Assembly: GCA_021847175.1 (NCBI GenBank)
Contig: JAJZUI010000006.1
Coordinates: forward strand, 1-38,614
Direction: 5' to 3'
Source: Pseudomonadota bacterium
GTDB lineage: Bacteria; Pseudomonadota; Alphaproteobacteria; Acetobacterales; Acetobacteraceae
Length of the DNA stretch: 38,614 nt
A program made the position numbers and the translations under genes. The notes under the pieces are model-generated. The model did no database searches, was not told the origin of the DNA, and was given only the letters and a program-made list of their open reading frames with translations. Below, piece after piece: positions 1-6,892 of the stretch (position 1 is the first letter of the stretch; the number at the start of each line of letters is the position of its first letter).

Positions 1-46
1 GGGGAGTTTCGGAGTTTGGCGGGTTTTGGGGGTTTTGGGAACGGGC
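1..46 (+). repeat. GGAGTTTTGG-type intergenic repeat, copy A
   Basis: The sequence begins GGGGAGTTTCGGAGTTTGGC and continues with two GGTTTTGG units. It closely matches copy E near 1651 in the same orientation. The 5' end of the copy may lie outside the window. The function is unknown; it looks like a short non-coding repeat family. Confidence 0.6.
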
Positions 47-64
47 GCGTGCGGCGGCGGCGGG

Positions 65-171
65 GGTTTTTGGAGTTTTGGCGATTTTGGCAGCGGGCGC
101 GAGGCGGCACGGCGGCTATCGGCGGCCGGGCGCGTTCCGCCTGGGTGGAGTTTTGATAGTTTTGGAATCCC
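65..171 (+). repeat. GGAGTTTTGG-type repeat fragments, copies B and C
   Basis: Two further degenerate copies lie here: one at about 65-92 with TTGGAGTTTTGGCGATTTTG, and one at about 146-171 with GTGGAGTTTTGATAGTTTTG. Both face the same way as copy A. No convincing gene lies between 1 and 275, so this stretch seems to be repeat-derived spacer. Confidence 0.5.
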
Positions 172-275
172 GTGGGATCGTTGCGGTAGCCGGGCCCATC
201 CATGAACGTTCGGCTGGCATCCGACACGCCAAATCGGACCGTTTCGTTCGGCTGAAACGGGCGGGTCGCATATCG

Positions 276-902
276 TTACCCCGGGGCTGCCGGCTCAGCT
301 GCATCGATCGGCACGAAGGCCATGCGAACGTCGCCAGCAAGGTGAGGTCGCCCGGCAATCCATTCCCCGTAGCTCAAAAACTCGGGGGCGTTGGGTGCCA
401 ACCTGGGCAGGAACCCGTCGAACTTTAATTGGAAGACATAACGCAGCTTCGCTCCTGAACTGATCATTCTAAGAATCCTTATCGTTTCTTCGAATTGCCT
501 GTCAGCAAGAAAAAACTCGAATCCGATACATTGCGACTGACCCTCAATATCGCTGAATATCACACTAGCGTAGGATGTATTATTATTTTCAGCCGATCGG
601 ATGAGGTCATCGTGGCATTGTTGTATGGCTTCCGCGCGCTCAGCGCCCCATCGCTCCGTGGCGACCAATCGTTGCATCTTGCTTATTTCCCGGTTCGTAC
701 CTGCAGCATCCGCCGAGCGATATACGCGCCATTCTGACGTCAGTCGGCTCAGGGGTGGCGAAGGCGAAAAGTGCCCGCTGAACGAACCTCGGGGCTCGTG
801 ACTTTCGGCGGCTCCATGGGCATACATCACGTATTTATCGTCGACGCCGAACCCGACCTGGGTTCCCACGACATGCCAACTGCCCACCAGAGGCTCCTGC
901 AT
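276..902 (-). CDS. Hypothetical protein of low-GC origin
   Basis: The gene encodes 208 residues that I do not recognise. I see no signal peptide, membrane segment or catalytic motif. The middle (about residues 70-160) alternates charged and hydrophobic stretches typical of a soluble alpha/beta protein, and the C-terminus ends in a Pro/Ala-rich tail. Base composition around 430-620 is clearly more AT-rich than the rest of the window, and codons such as AAT, TTA and ATA are common, which suggests acquisition by transfer. The ATG at 902 has no good ribosome site. A GTG at 887 preceded by GGAG is a possible alternative start. Flanking repeats isolate it from neighbouring operons. Confidence 0.55.
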   Translation of the reverse strand: MQEPLVGSWHVVGTQVGFGVDDKYVMYAHGAAESHEPRGSFSGHFSPSPPLSRLTSEWRVYRSADAAGTNREISKMQRLVATERWGAERAEAIQQCHDDLIRSAENNNTSYASVIFSDIEGQSQCIGFEFFLADRQFEETIRILRMISSGAKLRYVFQLKFDGFLPRLAPNAPEFLSYGEWIAGRPHLAGDVRMAFVPIDAAEPAAPG

Positions 903-1043
903 TTGATTTCATATTCTGGGAGCCTGAAGTTGAGAGAAGTGCGCCGTCAAGTGATCATTCTGGTTGGGTTGCAACTCGGAAGATGATCTCGGCCAAAACT
1001 TGGTCTGGAATTACGGCGACGGTTCGCCCAATCAACTTCCCAT

Positions 1044-1083
1044 GCGGAGCCGGCGTCCGACCGGCGCCGGCTCCGCCGTTTTA
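1044..1083 (+). terminator. GC-rich hairpin followed by TTTT
   Basis: GCGGAGCCGGCG at 1044-1055 pairs perfectly with CGCCGGCTCCGC at 1065-1076 across a 9-nt loop, and CGTTTTA follows. In the plus direction this has the form of an intrinsic terminator, but no convincing plus-strand gene ends before it. It could be the remnant of a lost gene or end an unannotated transcript. Nothing else is visible between 903 and 1128. Confidence 0.5.
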
Positions 1084-1128
1084 GGCGACTGGCGAGCGAT
1101 GCGCTGTCCAGTGGCACTCCTCCCCCGC

Positions 1129-1165
1129 TTCCAAAACTCCCAAAACTCCCAAAACTCCCGCGCCC
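1129..1165 (-). repeat. GGAGTTTTGG-type repeat, copy D (inverted)
   Basis: On the plus strand CCAAAACTCC occurs in three tandem 10-nt periods, so on the minus strand this is GGGAGTTTTG repeated. It lies just downstream of the stop of the truncated SDR and is inverted relative to copies A and E. Confidence 0.65.
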
Positions 1166-1190
1166 CGGCCGCTCCGATCGTCGCCGCCGC

Positions 1191-1631
1191 TCACACCGCG
1201 CGCGTAAGGCCGCCGTCGATGCGCAGGCTCTGGCCGGTGATGTAGCTCGCCTCGTCGGAGACCAGGAACGCGATCGCCGCCGCCACCTCCTCGGCCCTGC
1301 CGTAGCGGCCGAGCGGGACGGCCTGCCGGCGCTCCTCGCTCGCGGGCAGGCTGTCGATCCAGCCGGGCAGCACGTTGTTCATCCGCACGTTGTCGGCGGC
1401 GAAGCTGTCGGTGAAGATCTTCGTGTATGCCGCAATCCCGGCGCGGAACACCGCGGAGGTGGGGAACATCGCGCTCGGCTCCGCCACCCAGGCGGTCGAG
1501 ATGTTGACGATCGCCCCGCCCTTCTGCGCGCGCATCACCGGCGCCACCAGGCGCGTCGCGCGCGCGACGTTGAGGAAATAGACCTCCATCCCCGCGTGCC
1601 ACTGCTCGTCGGTGATCTCGTATGGCGGCAT
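1191..1631 (-). pseudogene. Short-chain dehydrogenase (SDR), N-terminally truncated
   Basis: The 146 residues match only the C-terminal 60 percent of an SDR. Present are the NIS strand (residues 43-45), the RMNNVLPG segment after it, and the ITGQ...IDGG ending typical of the family. The whole N-terminal Rossmann part with the GxxxGxG cofactor loop and NNAG is absent; a full SDR is about 250 residues. Where the catalytic Tyr-x3-Lys should be, the sequence reads FPTSA, so both residues are replaced. I recall a subfamily with this substitution, so it may predate the truncation. Just upstream of the first ATG lies repeat copy E, and the missing N-terminus is not encoded there in any frame. A GGAGG-like site precedes the ATG, so a fragment could still be translated. 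Confidence 0.7.
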
Positions 1632-1650
1632 GACGGTTCCTCGCTCCTCC

Positions 1651-1685
1651 GGGGAGTTTCGGAGTTTTGGTGGTTTTGGAACCGG
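1651..1685 (+). repeat. GGAGTTTTGG-type repeat, copy E
   Basis: The copy starts GGGGAGTTTCGGAGTTTTGG and continues with GGTTTTGGAACCGGG. It is nearly the same as copy A, so A and E are direct repeats bracketing about 1.6 kb. It sits exactly where the 5' part of the SDR gene should be. Confidence 0.65.
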
Positions 1686-1913
1686 GGCTCCCCCGCACCA
1701 CGGTTGAACGAGACACCCCGTAAGCGGGTTCCGCCCTGGAGGTGTGCGATGGACGATCCCGAGGCAGGCAAGGAGCGGCCGGGCGCCGCGGAGCGACCGT
1801 CAGAGTCCGGCGCCGCGCCGCGCGCGTTCCGTGGGGCGCAACCGTCCCGCCGCCACGCCTCCCCGCCGGGCGCCGCATGGTCTAGCCTCGCGCCACAACC
1901 GAGGGAGGAAACC

Positions 1914-2360
1914 ATGCCCGCCAAATCCGCCAAGCCCGCCGCCACCAGGCCCGCCGCCGCGCCGAAGCGCCGCAAGGAGCTGCAGGGCCCGGCCTTCGAG
2001 AAGGGCCTCGCGGTGCGCCGCGCCGTGCTCGGGGGCGAGTACGTCGACGCCTCGATCGCGCGCGCCGACGACTTCACCGTCGATTTCCAGAAGCTCGTCA
2101 CCGAGTATTGCTGGGGCGAGGTGTGGACCCGCAAGGGCCTCTCGCGGCGCGACCGCTCGCTGCTCAACATCGCCATGCTGACCGCGCTCAACCGCGGCAA
2201 CGAGCTGCGCCTGCACCTGCGCGGCGCCATCAACAACGGCCTCACCCGCGACGAGATCAAGGAGGCGCTGCTGCAGACCGGCATCTATTGCGGCATCCCG
2301 GCCTGCCTCGACGCGTTCAAGGTGGCGTCCGAGGTGCTGAAGGAGATGGGCAAGCTCTGA
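1914..2360 (+). CDS. Carboxymuconolactone decarboxylase family protein (PcaC-like)
   Basis: This is a 148-residue protein. After a Lys/Ala/Pro-rich tail (1-22) comes a complete CMD domain, with YCWGEVWTRKGLSRRDRSLL at residues 65-84, NELRLHLR at 96-103 and the ending LLQTGIYCGIPA at 119-130. These are the hallmarks of 4-carboxymuconolactone decarboxylase, which decarboxylates gamma-carboxymuconolactone in the protocatechuate branch of the beta-ketoadipate pathway. No other pca gene is nearby, so the true substrate is open. The ATG at 1914 is chosen because GGGAGGAAACC precedes it; the reading frame stays open upstream but without conserved sequence. A TAGCCT element lies 25 nt before the start and may be the -10 box. 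The stop overlaps the proposed start of the next gene. Confidence 0.85.
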   Translation: MPAKSAKPAATRPAAAPKRRKELQGPAFEKGLAVRRAVLGGEYVDASIARADDFTVDFQKLVTEYCWGEVWTRKGLSRRDRSLLNIAMLTALNRGNELRLHLRGAINNGLTRDEIKEALLQTGIYCGIPACLDAFKVASEVLKEMGKL

Positions 2361-2800
2361 GCACACCGCGCAGCGCCGCGCCGGAGTTCTCCCGCCCGGA
2401 GCGCCTGGCGCGCCCGCCGCCGGAGGTGCGCGTCGAGGCGAGTGCGGCCGAGTGCGCGGCGCTCGCCCGCCGCTTCGCCCTGCCCGCGATCGCCCGGCTC
2501 GCCTGCCGCTTCCGCCTGGCACCGGCGGCGAAGGGCGCGGTGCGGGCCGAGGGCGAGCTCGATGCCGTGGTGAGCCAGGTCTGCGTCGTCAGCGGCGAGG
2601 TGTTCGAGGCGCGGGTGCGCGAGCGCTTCGCCGTGCGCTTCGTCCCCGCCGGCACCGAGAACCCCGAGCCCGACCTCGAGGACGAGGACGAGATCCCCTG
2701 CGAGGGCGATACGATGGATCTCGGCGAGGCGGCGGCGGAACAGCTGGCCCTGGCGCTCGACCCCTATCCGCGCGCGCCGGGGGCGTCGTTCCGGGCCTGA
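2357..2800 (+). CDS. DUF177 / YceD family protein, probable CTG start
   Basis: This is a DUF177 protein of about 147 residues, related to YceD, which acts in 23S rRNA accumulation and usually lies just before rpmF and plsX. Visible features are the conserved N-terminal PEFSRPERL, a CVVSGE core around residue 78, and an acidic stretch (DLEDEDEIP) followed by the DLGEAAAEQLALALDPYPR ending. No ATG, GTG or TTG occurs in frame close to the conserved N-terminus. A CTG at 2357 would overlap the upstream stop as CTGA, has AAGGAG 11 nt before it and gives a typical M-S-T-P beginning. The first GTG (2426) would remove the conserved PEFSRP segment. Here the gene is separated from rpmF by 2.8 kb. Confidence 0.8.
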   Translation: MSTPRSAAPEFSRPERLARPPPEVRVEASAAECAALARRFALPAIARLACRFRLAPAAKGAVRAEGELDAVVSQVCVVSGEVFEARVRERFAVRFVPAGTENPEPDLEDEDEIPCEGDTMDLGEAAAEQLALALDPYPRAPGASFRA

Positions 2801-2857
2801 ACGCGACAGCGGCGCGGGGCTCGCCACCCCGCGCCGCGTTTCGTTACGGAACGGGGA

Positions 2858-3907
2858 TTACTTCTTCGCCCAGTTCACGTTCCAGGAGTTGGGGACGAAC
2901 ACCACCTCGTCGGGGATGTTGAGGTAGCCCGCCGCGTTGCGCGCGACGCCGAGGTGCCCGTAGTTCCACATGATCGCCTTGGTCTGGCGGTTGATCACCA
3001 TCACGCGGTCGTTCCAGTCGTCGCAGACCAGGATGTTGCCGTTGGGCAGCACGATGGCGTTGGACGGGTGGTTGAGCTCACCGATGCCGGAGGTCGGGCG
3101 GTAGTTCCACAGCACCTTGCCCTGCGGCGAATAGATCTCGATCGCGCCCGGCTTCTGGTAGTCCACCACGATGACGTTGCCGTGCGGCGTCACGTTGCCG
3201 TCCGAGGCATAGGTCATGTTGGTGGTGATGCTGTAGTCGAGCTTGCCGGTGGGGCTGATGCGGTCGAGCCAGCTGGTGTCGCCGTGGCCCCAGCCGATCT
3301 CGGTGATCAGCATCCCGCCGTCCGGCGTCGGATAGGCGCCGTCCGGCGCGTTGAGCAGCGTCGGCGGCTGGTGGCCGCGCTTGCCGGTGGTGCCGTACTG
3401 GCGGATGATCTGTTTCGTCTTCGGATTGATGAAGATGACCCGCTGGTTGACGATGTCGGAGGTCTCGACCGTGCCATCGGGAAGCTGGAAGGCGTCGTCC
3501 GGCGTGTTGAGGTAGCCGGGCGCGGAGCCCTTCACGCCGGGATGGCCGTAGGTCCAGGTGATCTGCCCGGTCGCGATCGACATGATGTCGATGGCCTGGT
3601 TGTCCTCCTCGTTGAAGATGATGTGGCGATGGTCGGGGGTGAGGAAGGCGTCGTCGGCCCACTTGGAGTGGATGCCCGTCGGGCTCTTCCAGGTCAGGTG
3701 CTGCGACCAGACCACCTGCTTCGCCGGGTTGACGACGAGCAGGTAGCCGCCGCCGCGGTCGGCGATCAGCAGGTTGCCGCCGAGCGGGTCGCCGGCCGGG
3801 TTGGAGGGCGGGTTGGCGGCGGCGTGGGCCGGGGGCGCGATGGCGGCGACCGCGGCGAGGGCCGCGAGCCCCGCCATGGCGCGGCAGGCTAGGTCGATCG
3901 GTTTCAT
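2858..3907 (-). CDS. Secreted NHL/PQQ-like beta-propeller protein
   Basis: This 349-residue protein has an N-terminal signal peptide (residues 1-29, hydrophobic Ala/Leu core ending PAHAAA), so it should be periplasmic or exported. The rest is a beta-propeller built from about six repeats with a recurrent pattern: a LNxPDDAFxLPDG turn, then strands like VIFINPKTKQI and TWTYGHPG. The pattern recurs near residues 128, 187, 280 and 325. Propellers of this kind often bind ligands or partners rather than catalyse, and no catalytic site is evident. The start at 3907 has GGAGGA 9 nt upstream; a longer frame to 4021 lacks a signal peptide at its end and is unlikely. It is divergent from the PrnB-like gene, with an FNR-type box between them. 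Confidence 0.8.
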   Translation of the reverse strand: MKPIDLACRAMAGLAALAAVAAIAPPAHAAANPPSNPAGDPLGGNLLIADRGGGYLLVVNPAKQVVWSQHLTWKSPTGIHSKWADDAFLTPDHRHIIFNEEDNQAIDIMSIATGQITWTYGHPGVKGSAPGYLNTPDDAFQLPDGTVETSDIVNQRVIFINPKTKQIIRQYGTTGKRGHQPPTLLNAPDGAYPTPDGGMLITEIGWGHGDTSWLDRISPTGKLDYSITTNMTYASDGNVTPHGNVIVVDYQKPGAIEIYSPQGKVLWNYRPTSGIGELNHPSNAIVLPNGNILVCDDWNDRVMVINRQTKAIMWNYGHLGVARNAAGYLNIPDEVVFVPNSWNVNWAKK

Positions 3908-4014
3908 GAACGTCGGTCCTCCGGACAAGGCTCCGGGGGCAGGCGATTCGCCTGTCGAATCGTCTCGGGCTCCCGCGCCGGCGGCAGGGGATGCGCGTTC
4001 TGGCGGCCGAAGCC

Positions 4015-4028
4015 TTGACACAGATCAA
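4015..4028. promoter_or_regulatory. FNR/FixK-type box
   Basis: TTGACACAGATCAA matches the alphaproteobacterial FnrL/FixK consensus TTGAY-N4-ATCAA exactly. It is centred 114 nt upstream of the propeller start and 180 nt upstream of the PrnB-like start. Distance fits activation of the minus-strand gene best, from a start site near 3980, but this is inferred. Confidence 0.6.
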
Positions 4029-4062
4029 TGCGGCACGATTCCGCCGGATCGGATGTCCACGT

Positions 4063-4092
4063 TTTCAGAATGACTTACGGTGCGTTCTGAAA
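4063..4092. promoter_or_regulatory. Inverted repeat TTTCAGAA-N14-TTCTGAAA
   Basis: Two perfect 8-nt arms are separated by 14 nt, so arm centres are 22 bp apart, about two helical turns. The stretch is AT-rich compared with its surroundings. It sits between the FNR-type box and the PrnB-like gene and looks like an operator for a dimeric regulator. It has no T-run and is not a good terminator. Confidence 0.5.
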
Positions 4093-4200
4093 GAATGACG
4101 ACAGGTTGCGCCGCCCCGCCGCCCGGGGCGCGAATCAGCCTCGCGTGCCGCCGGGAGCCTGCCTAATCTCACCCGGCCCCCGCAAGGAGCCGCCCGCCCG

Positions 4201-5379
4201 ATGAGCGCCAACGCACAGGCCTTCGACCGCTGGATCCGCGGGCCCTTCGTCGCCATGAACACGGAGCTGGAGGAGCTCTACTTCGCCCGCCCCGACCGCG
4301 CCGATGTCGAGGGCGTGGGCGAGGCCACCAAGGCGCGCCTGCGCGACGAGGGGCAGCGTCATGTCCTCGCACTCTGGCAGGAGGGCAACACCGGCGACGG
4401 GTTCGAGACCGCGTTCGGCGTGCTCGGCAACGTGGGCATGTATCTCGGCGCCCTGCGCCGCCACGAACTGACGAATCCCGCGCGCGAGGAGCGCTCGCCG
4501 TTCCGCGAGGCCTCGTCGCTGGCGATGCATGTCGGGACCTCGATCGGCATGGCGCCGCGCTTCGCCACCGCCCATCTCGCGCAGCGCAACCTCGCCGTGC
4601 GCGGGGTACGCAAGAGCTTCACCAGCCTCGCCGACGAGTTCCTGTTCATCGACGAGAACACGCGCGGCATCCTCAGCATCCAGCGCGCCGCGGACGCGCT
4701 CGGGCGGATCGTGCCGCTGGGCGTCTCCAACCCCGTGGCGGACGTGGAGTTCGCCGCCGCGCTGGCCGCGCTCCAGACCGCGAAATCGGCCAACGAGCGC
4801 CTGTTCGCGAACCTCGACACCGACCGCTTCTTCTATTCCGTCCGCCCCTACTACAAGCCCTACCGGGTCGGGCGCACGGAATACCGTGGCGCTAATGCCG
4901 GCGATTTCTCGGGCATCAACGAGATCGACCTGCTGCTCGGCCTGTGCCGCGCCAACGACCCCTCCTACGCCCAGATCCTGGTGGAGAAGACGCCGTTCAT
5001 GGTGCCGGAGGACCAGGCGCGCCTGCGCGAGTGCATGCGCCACCGTCCGCTGCTCGACGAGTTTCTGGCCATCGCCGACCAGGGCGGGGCTGGCGAACCC
5101 TGGTTCCAGGCCAACGCGCGCGCGTTCCTCGCCATCTGCGACGTGTTCGCCGAGACCGCCCGCCAGCATCACGACGAGCTGGTCGCGCGCTTCATCGTCG
5201 GCCCCTCGGCCGCGATGGACCAGCGCCACATGGCCGGCCTCACCGCCAGCGGCCCGCCGCTCGCCGCCCTGCTGCGCTCGCTGGAGGCGCTGCGCGACCA
5301 GCGCATGGCGGCCCAGCGCCCGGACCTCGGGACCCGCCACGACGACCTCGCCCGCCTGCGCGCCCTGTGCGTTGGCTGA
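4201..5379 (+). CDS. PrnB-like heme protein (DUF1864; tryptophan/indoleamine dioxygenase superfamily)
   Basis: This 392-residue protein resembles PrnB, the heme enzyme that rearranges 7-chlorotryptophan in pyrrolnitrin synthesis and shares the fold of indoleamine 2,3-dioxygenase. The clearest match is residues 210-229 (FFYSVRPYYKPYRVGRTEYR), corresponding to LRPFYEPIRVGG of PrnB as I recall it. A paired His323-His324 in an ETARQHHDELVARF helix lies where PrnB has its proximal heme histidine. No halogenase or other prn gene is nearby, so chlorotryptophan is not an obvious substrate and the role is open. AAGGAG precedes the ATG by 11 nt and TAATCT by 31 nt. The neighbouring FNR-type box would fit a heme/oxygen-linked function. 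Confidence 0.75.
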   Translation: MSANAQAFDRWIRGPFVAMNTELEELYFARPDRADVEGVGEATKARLRDEGQRHVLALWQEGNTGDGFETAFGVLGNVGMYLGALRRHELTNPAREERSPFREASSLAMHVGTSIGMAPRFATAHLAQRNLAVRGVRKSFTSLADEFLFIDENTRGILSIQRAADALGRIVPLGVSNPVADVEFAAALAALQTAKSANERLFANLDTDRFFYSVRPYYKPYRVGRTEYRGANAGDFSGINEIDLLLGLCRANDPSYAQILVEKTPFMVPEDQARLRECMRHRPLLDEFLAIADQGGAGEPWFQANARAFLAICDVFAETARQHHDELVARFIVGPSAAMDQRHMAGLTASGPPLAALLRSLEALRDQRMAAQRPDLGTRHDDLARLRALCVG

Positions 5380-5595
5380 GGCGGCCAGCCGACGCGCGCC
5401 TCTCGCGCGACTCCCGCGCCACGCCTAGGTTGCCGCCCCGCGTGGGGAGGAACCCCGCGCTGAGGAAGGGCCGCTTGCGGGGGGTAGGGGTGTCTGCTAG
5501 GAGGCGCCGGTTCCGTTTCGTGACCGTCACGCGCGCTGCCGCCTCTGCGGTGGTCGGCCTCTGCGTCGTCACCCGAAGAGAAGGGCTTTCCTCCG

Positions 5596-5799
5596 ATGGC
5601 TGTTCCCAAGCGAAAGACCTCGCCGTCCCGCCGCGGCATGCGCCGCAGCCACGAGGCGCTGCCGGCCGAGGCGCACGCCGAGTGCGCGAATTGCGGCGAG
5701 CTGAAGCGCCCGCACCACGTCTGCCCGCATTGCGGCCACTACGACGGGCGCGAGGTGGCGGAGGCCGGTGCCGCGCTCAAGGGCACCGTCCGGGTCTGA
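5596..5799 (+). CDS. rpmF: 50S ribosomal protein L32
   Basis: A 67-residue basic protein starts [19 protein letters not shown], the standard L32 N-terminus. It has two CxxC pairs, C30-x2-C33 and C43-x2-C46, forming the zinc ribbon found in many L32 proteins. L32 belongs to the large ribosomal subunit near the peptidyl-transferase region. As usual it is followed by plsX, here 46 nt away. A TAGGTT element at 5426-5431 could be the -10 box; the leader would then be about 160 nt, in which I see no clear riboswitch. Confidence 0.96.
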   Translation: MAVPKRKTSPSRRGMRRSHEALPAEAHAECANCGELKRPHHVCPHCGHYDGREVAEAGAALKGTVRV

Positions 5800-5845
5800 C
5801 CCGGCCTCGTTCGACGCGCATGGCGCCACGCGCCACGGCAAGGCG

Positions 5846-6892
5846 GTGAACGGTTTCAGTCTCGCGGTGGACGCCATGGGTGGCGACGCGGCGCCACGCA
5901 TGGTCGTGGACGGCCTCGCCATCGCGGCCGAGCGCCACCCCGGCGCGAGCTTCCTGCTGTTCGGCGACGAAAAGCGGGTGGCGCCGCTGCTTGCCCGCCA
6001 CAAGCGGCTCGCCAGCGCGGAACTGCGCCACGCCTCGGAAGTGATCAGCAACGACACCAAGGTCGCGGCGGCGCTGCGCCTGCGCCAGGCCTCGATGCGG
6101 CTTGCCATCGACGCGGTGGCGCGCGGCGAGGCCGCGGGCGTGGTCTCCGCCGGCAACAGCGGCGCGCTGCTCGCCCTCTCCAAGGTGGTGATCAAAACGC
6201 TGCCGGGGATCGACCGGCCGGCCATGGCCGCGATCGGGCCCTCGGCGCGCGGCGACATCGTGATGCTCGACCTCGGCGCCAACGTCACCTGCGACACCCG
6301 CAACCTCGTGGAGTTCGCGCTGATGGGCGACGTCTTCGCCCGCACCGTGCTCGGCCTCACCTCGCCCACGATCGGGCTGCTCAACGTCGGCTCGGAGGAC
6401 GTGAAGGGCGACGAGACCTTGCGCGAGGCCGCGGAGGCGCTGCGCGCCAGCCATCTCGCGCCGCAATTCCACGGCTTCGTCGAGGGCCACGACATCGCCG
6501 CCGGCACCACCGACCTGGTGGTGACGGACGGGTTCACCGGCAACGTGGCGCTCAAGACCGGGGAGGGCGCGCTGCGCCTGGTCGGGCAGCTGCTGCGCCA
6601 GGTGTTCAACGCCTCGATCGCCAGCCGGCTCGCCTACATCCTGGCGCGGCCGGGGCTGGCGCGGCTGCGCGAATGGCTGGACCCGAGGCGCTACAACGGC
6701 GCGGTGATGCTGGGGCTCAACGGCGTGGTGGTGAAGTCGCATGGCGGCACCGACGCCGAGGGCTTCGCGCACGCGGTGGACGTCGCCATGGACATGGTGA
6801 CACACGGTTTCAACGACGGTATCCGCGACGGGCTGGCGCGGATCGGCAGGCTGGAGACGAGGCATGGATCAGCAGACGCCGACGCGACCTGA
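5846..6892 (+). CDS. plsX: Phosphate acyltransferase PlsX
   Basis: PlsX converts acyl-ACP to acyl-phosphate, the acyl donor for PlsY in the first step of phospholipid synthesis; it is a peripheral membrane enzyme. The 348-residue length is typical. Signatures include LAVDAMGGDAAP near the N-terminus, GVVSAGNSGALLALS around residue 94, DLGANV near 140, and the GFTGNVALKTGEG segment near 232. The GTG at 5846 begins directly before the conserved N-terminal strand; the frame is open further upstream but only across the rpmF end. The 3' end overlaps fabH by 29 nt, which indicates translational coupling in the rpmF-plsX-fabH unit. Confidence 0.95.
   Translation: MNGFSLAVDAMGGDAAPRMVVDGLAIAAERHPGASFLLFGDEKRVAPLLARHKRLASAELRHASEVISNDTKVAAALRLRQASMRLAIDAVARGEAAGVVSAGNSGALLALSKVVIKTLPGIDRPAMAAIGPSARGDIVMLDLGANVTCDTRNLVEFALMGDVFARTVLGLTSPTIGLLNVGSEDVKGDETLREAAEALRASHLAPQFHGFVEGHDIAAGTTDLVVTDGFTGNVALKTGEGALRLVGQLLRQVFNASIASRLAYILARPGLARLREWLDPRRYNGAVMLGLNGVVVKSHGGTDAEGFAHAVDVAMDMVTHGFNDGIRDGLARIGRLETRHGSADADAT

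Noticed and set aside
1596-1913. N-terminal extension of the PcaC-like protein
   Set aside because: The frame is open but the added residues are unlike the family and cross repeat copy E; the ATG at 1914 has a good ribosome site.
1914-2360. Start of a protocatechuate (pca) operon
   Set aside because: No other beta-ketoadipate gene is adjacent; the next gene is the core DUF177 gene.
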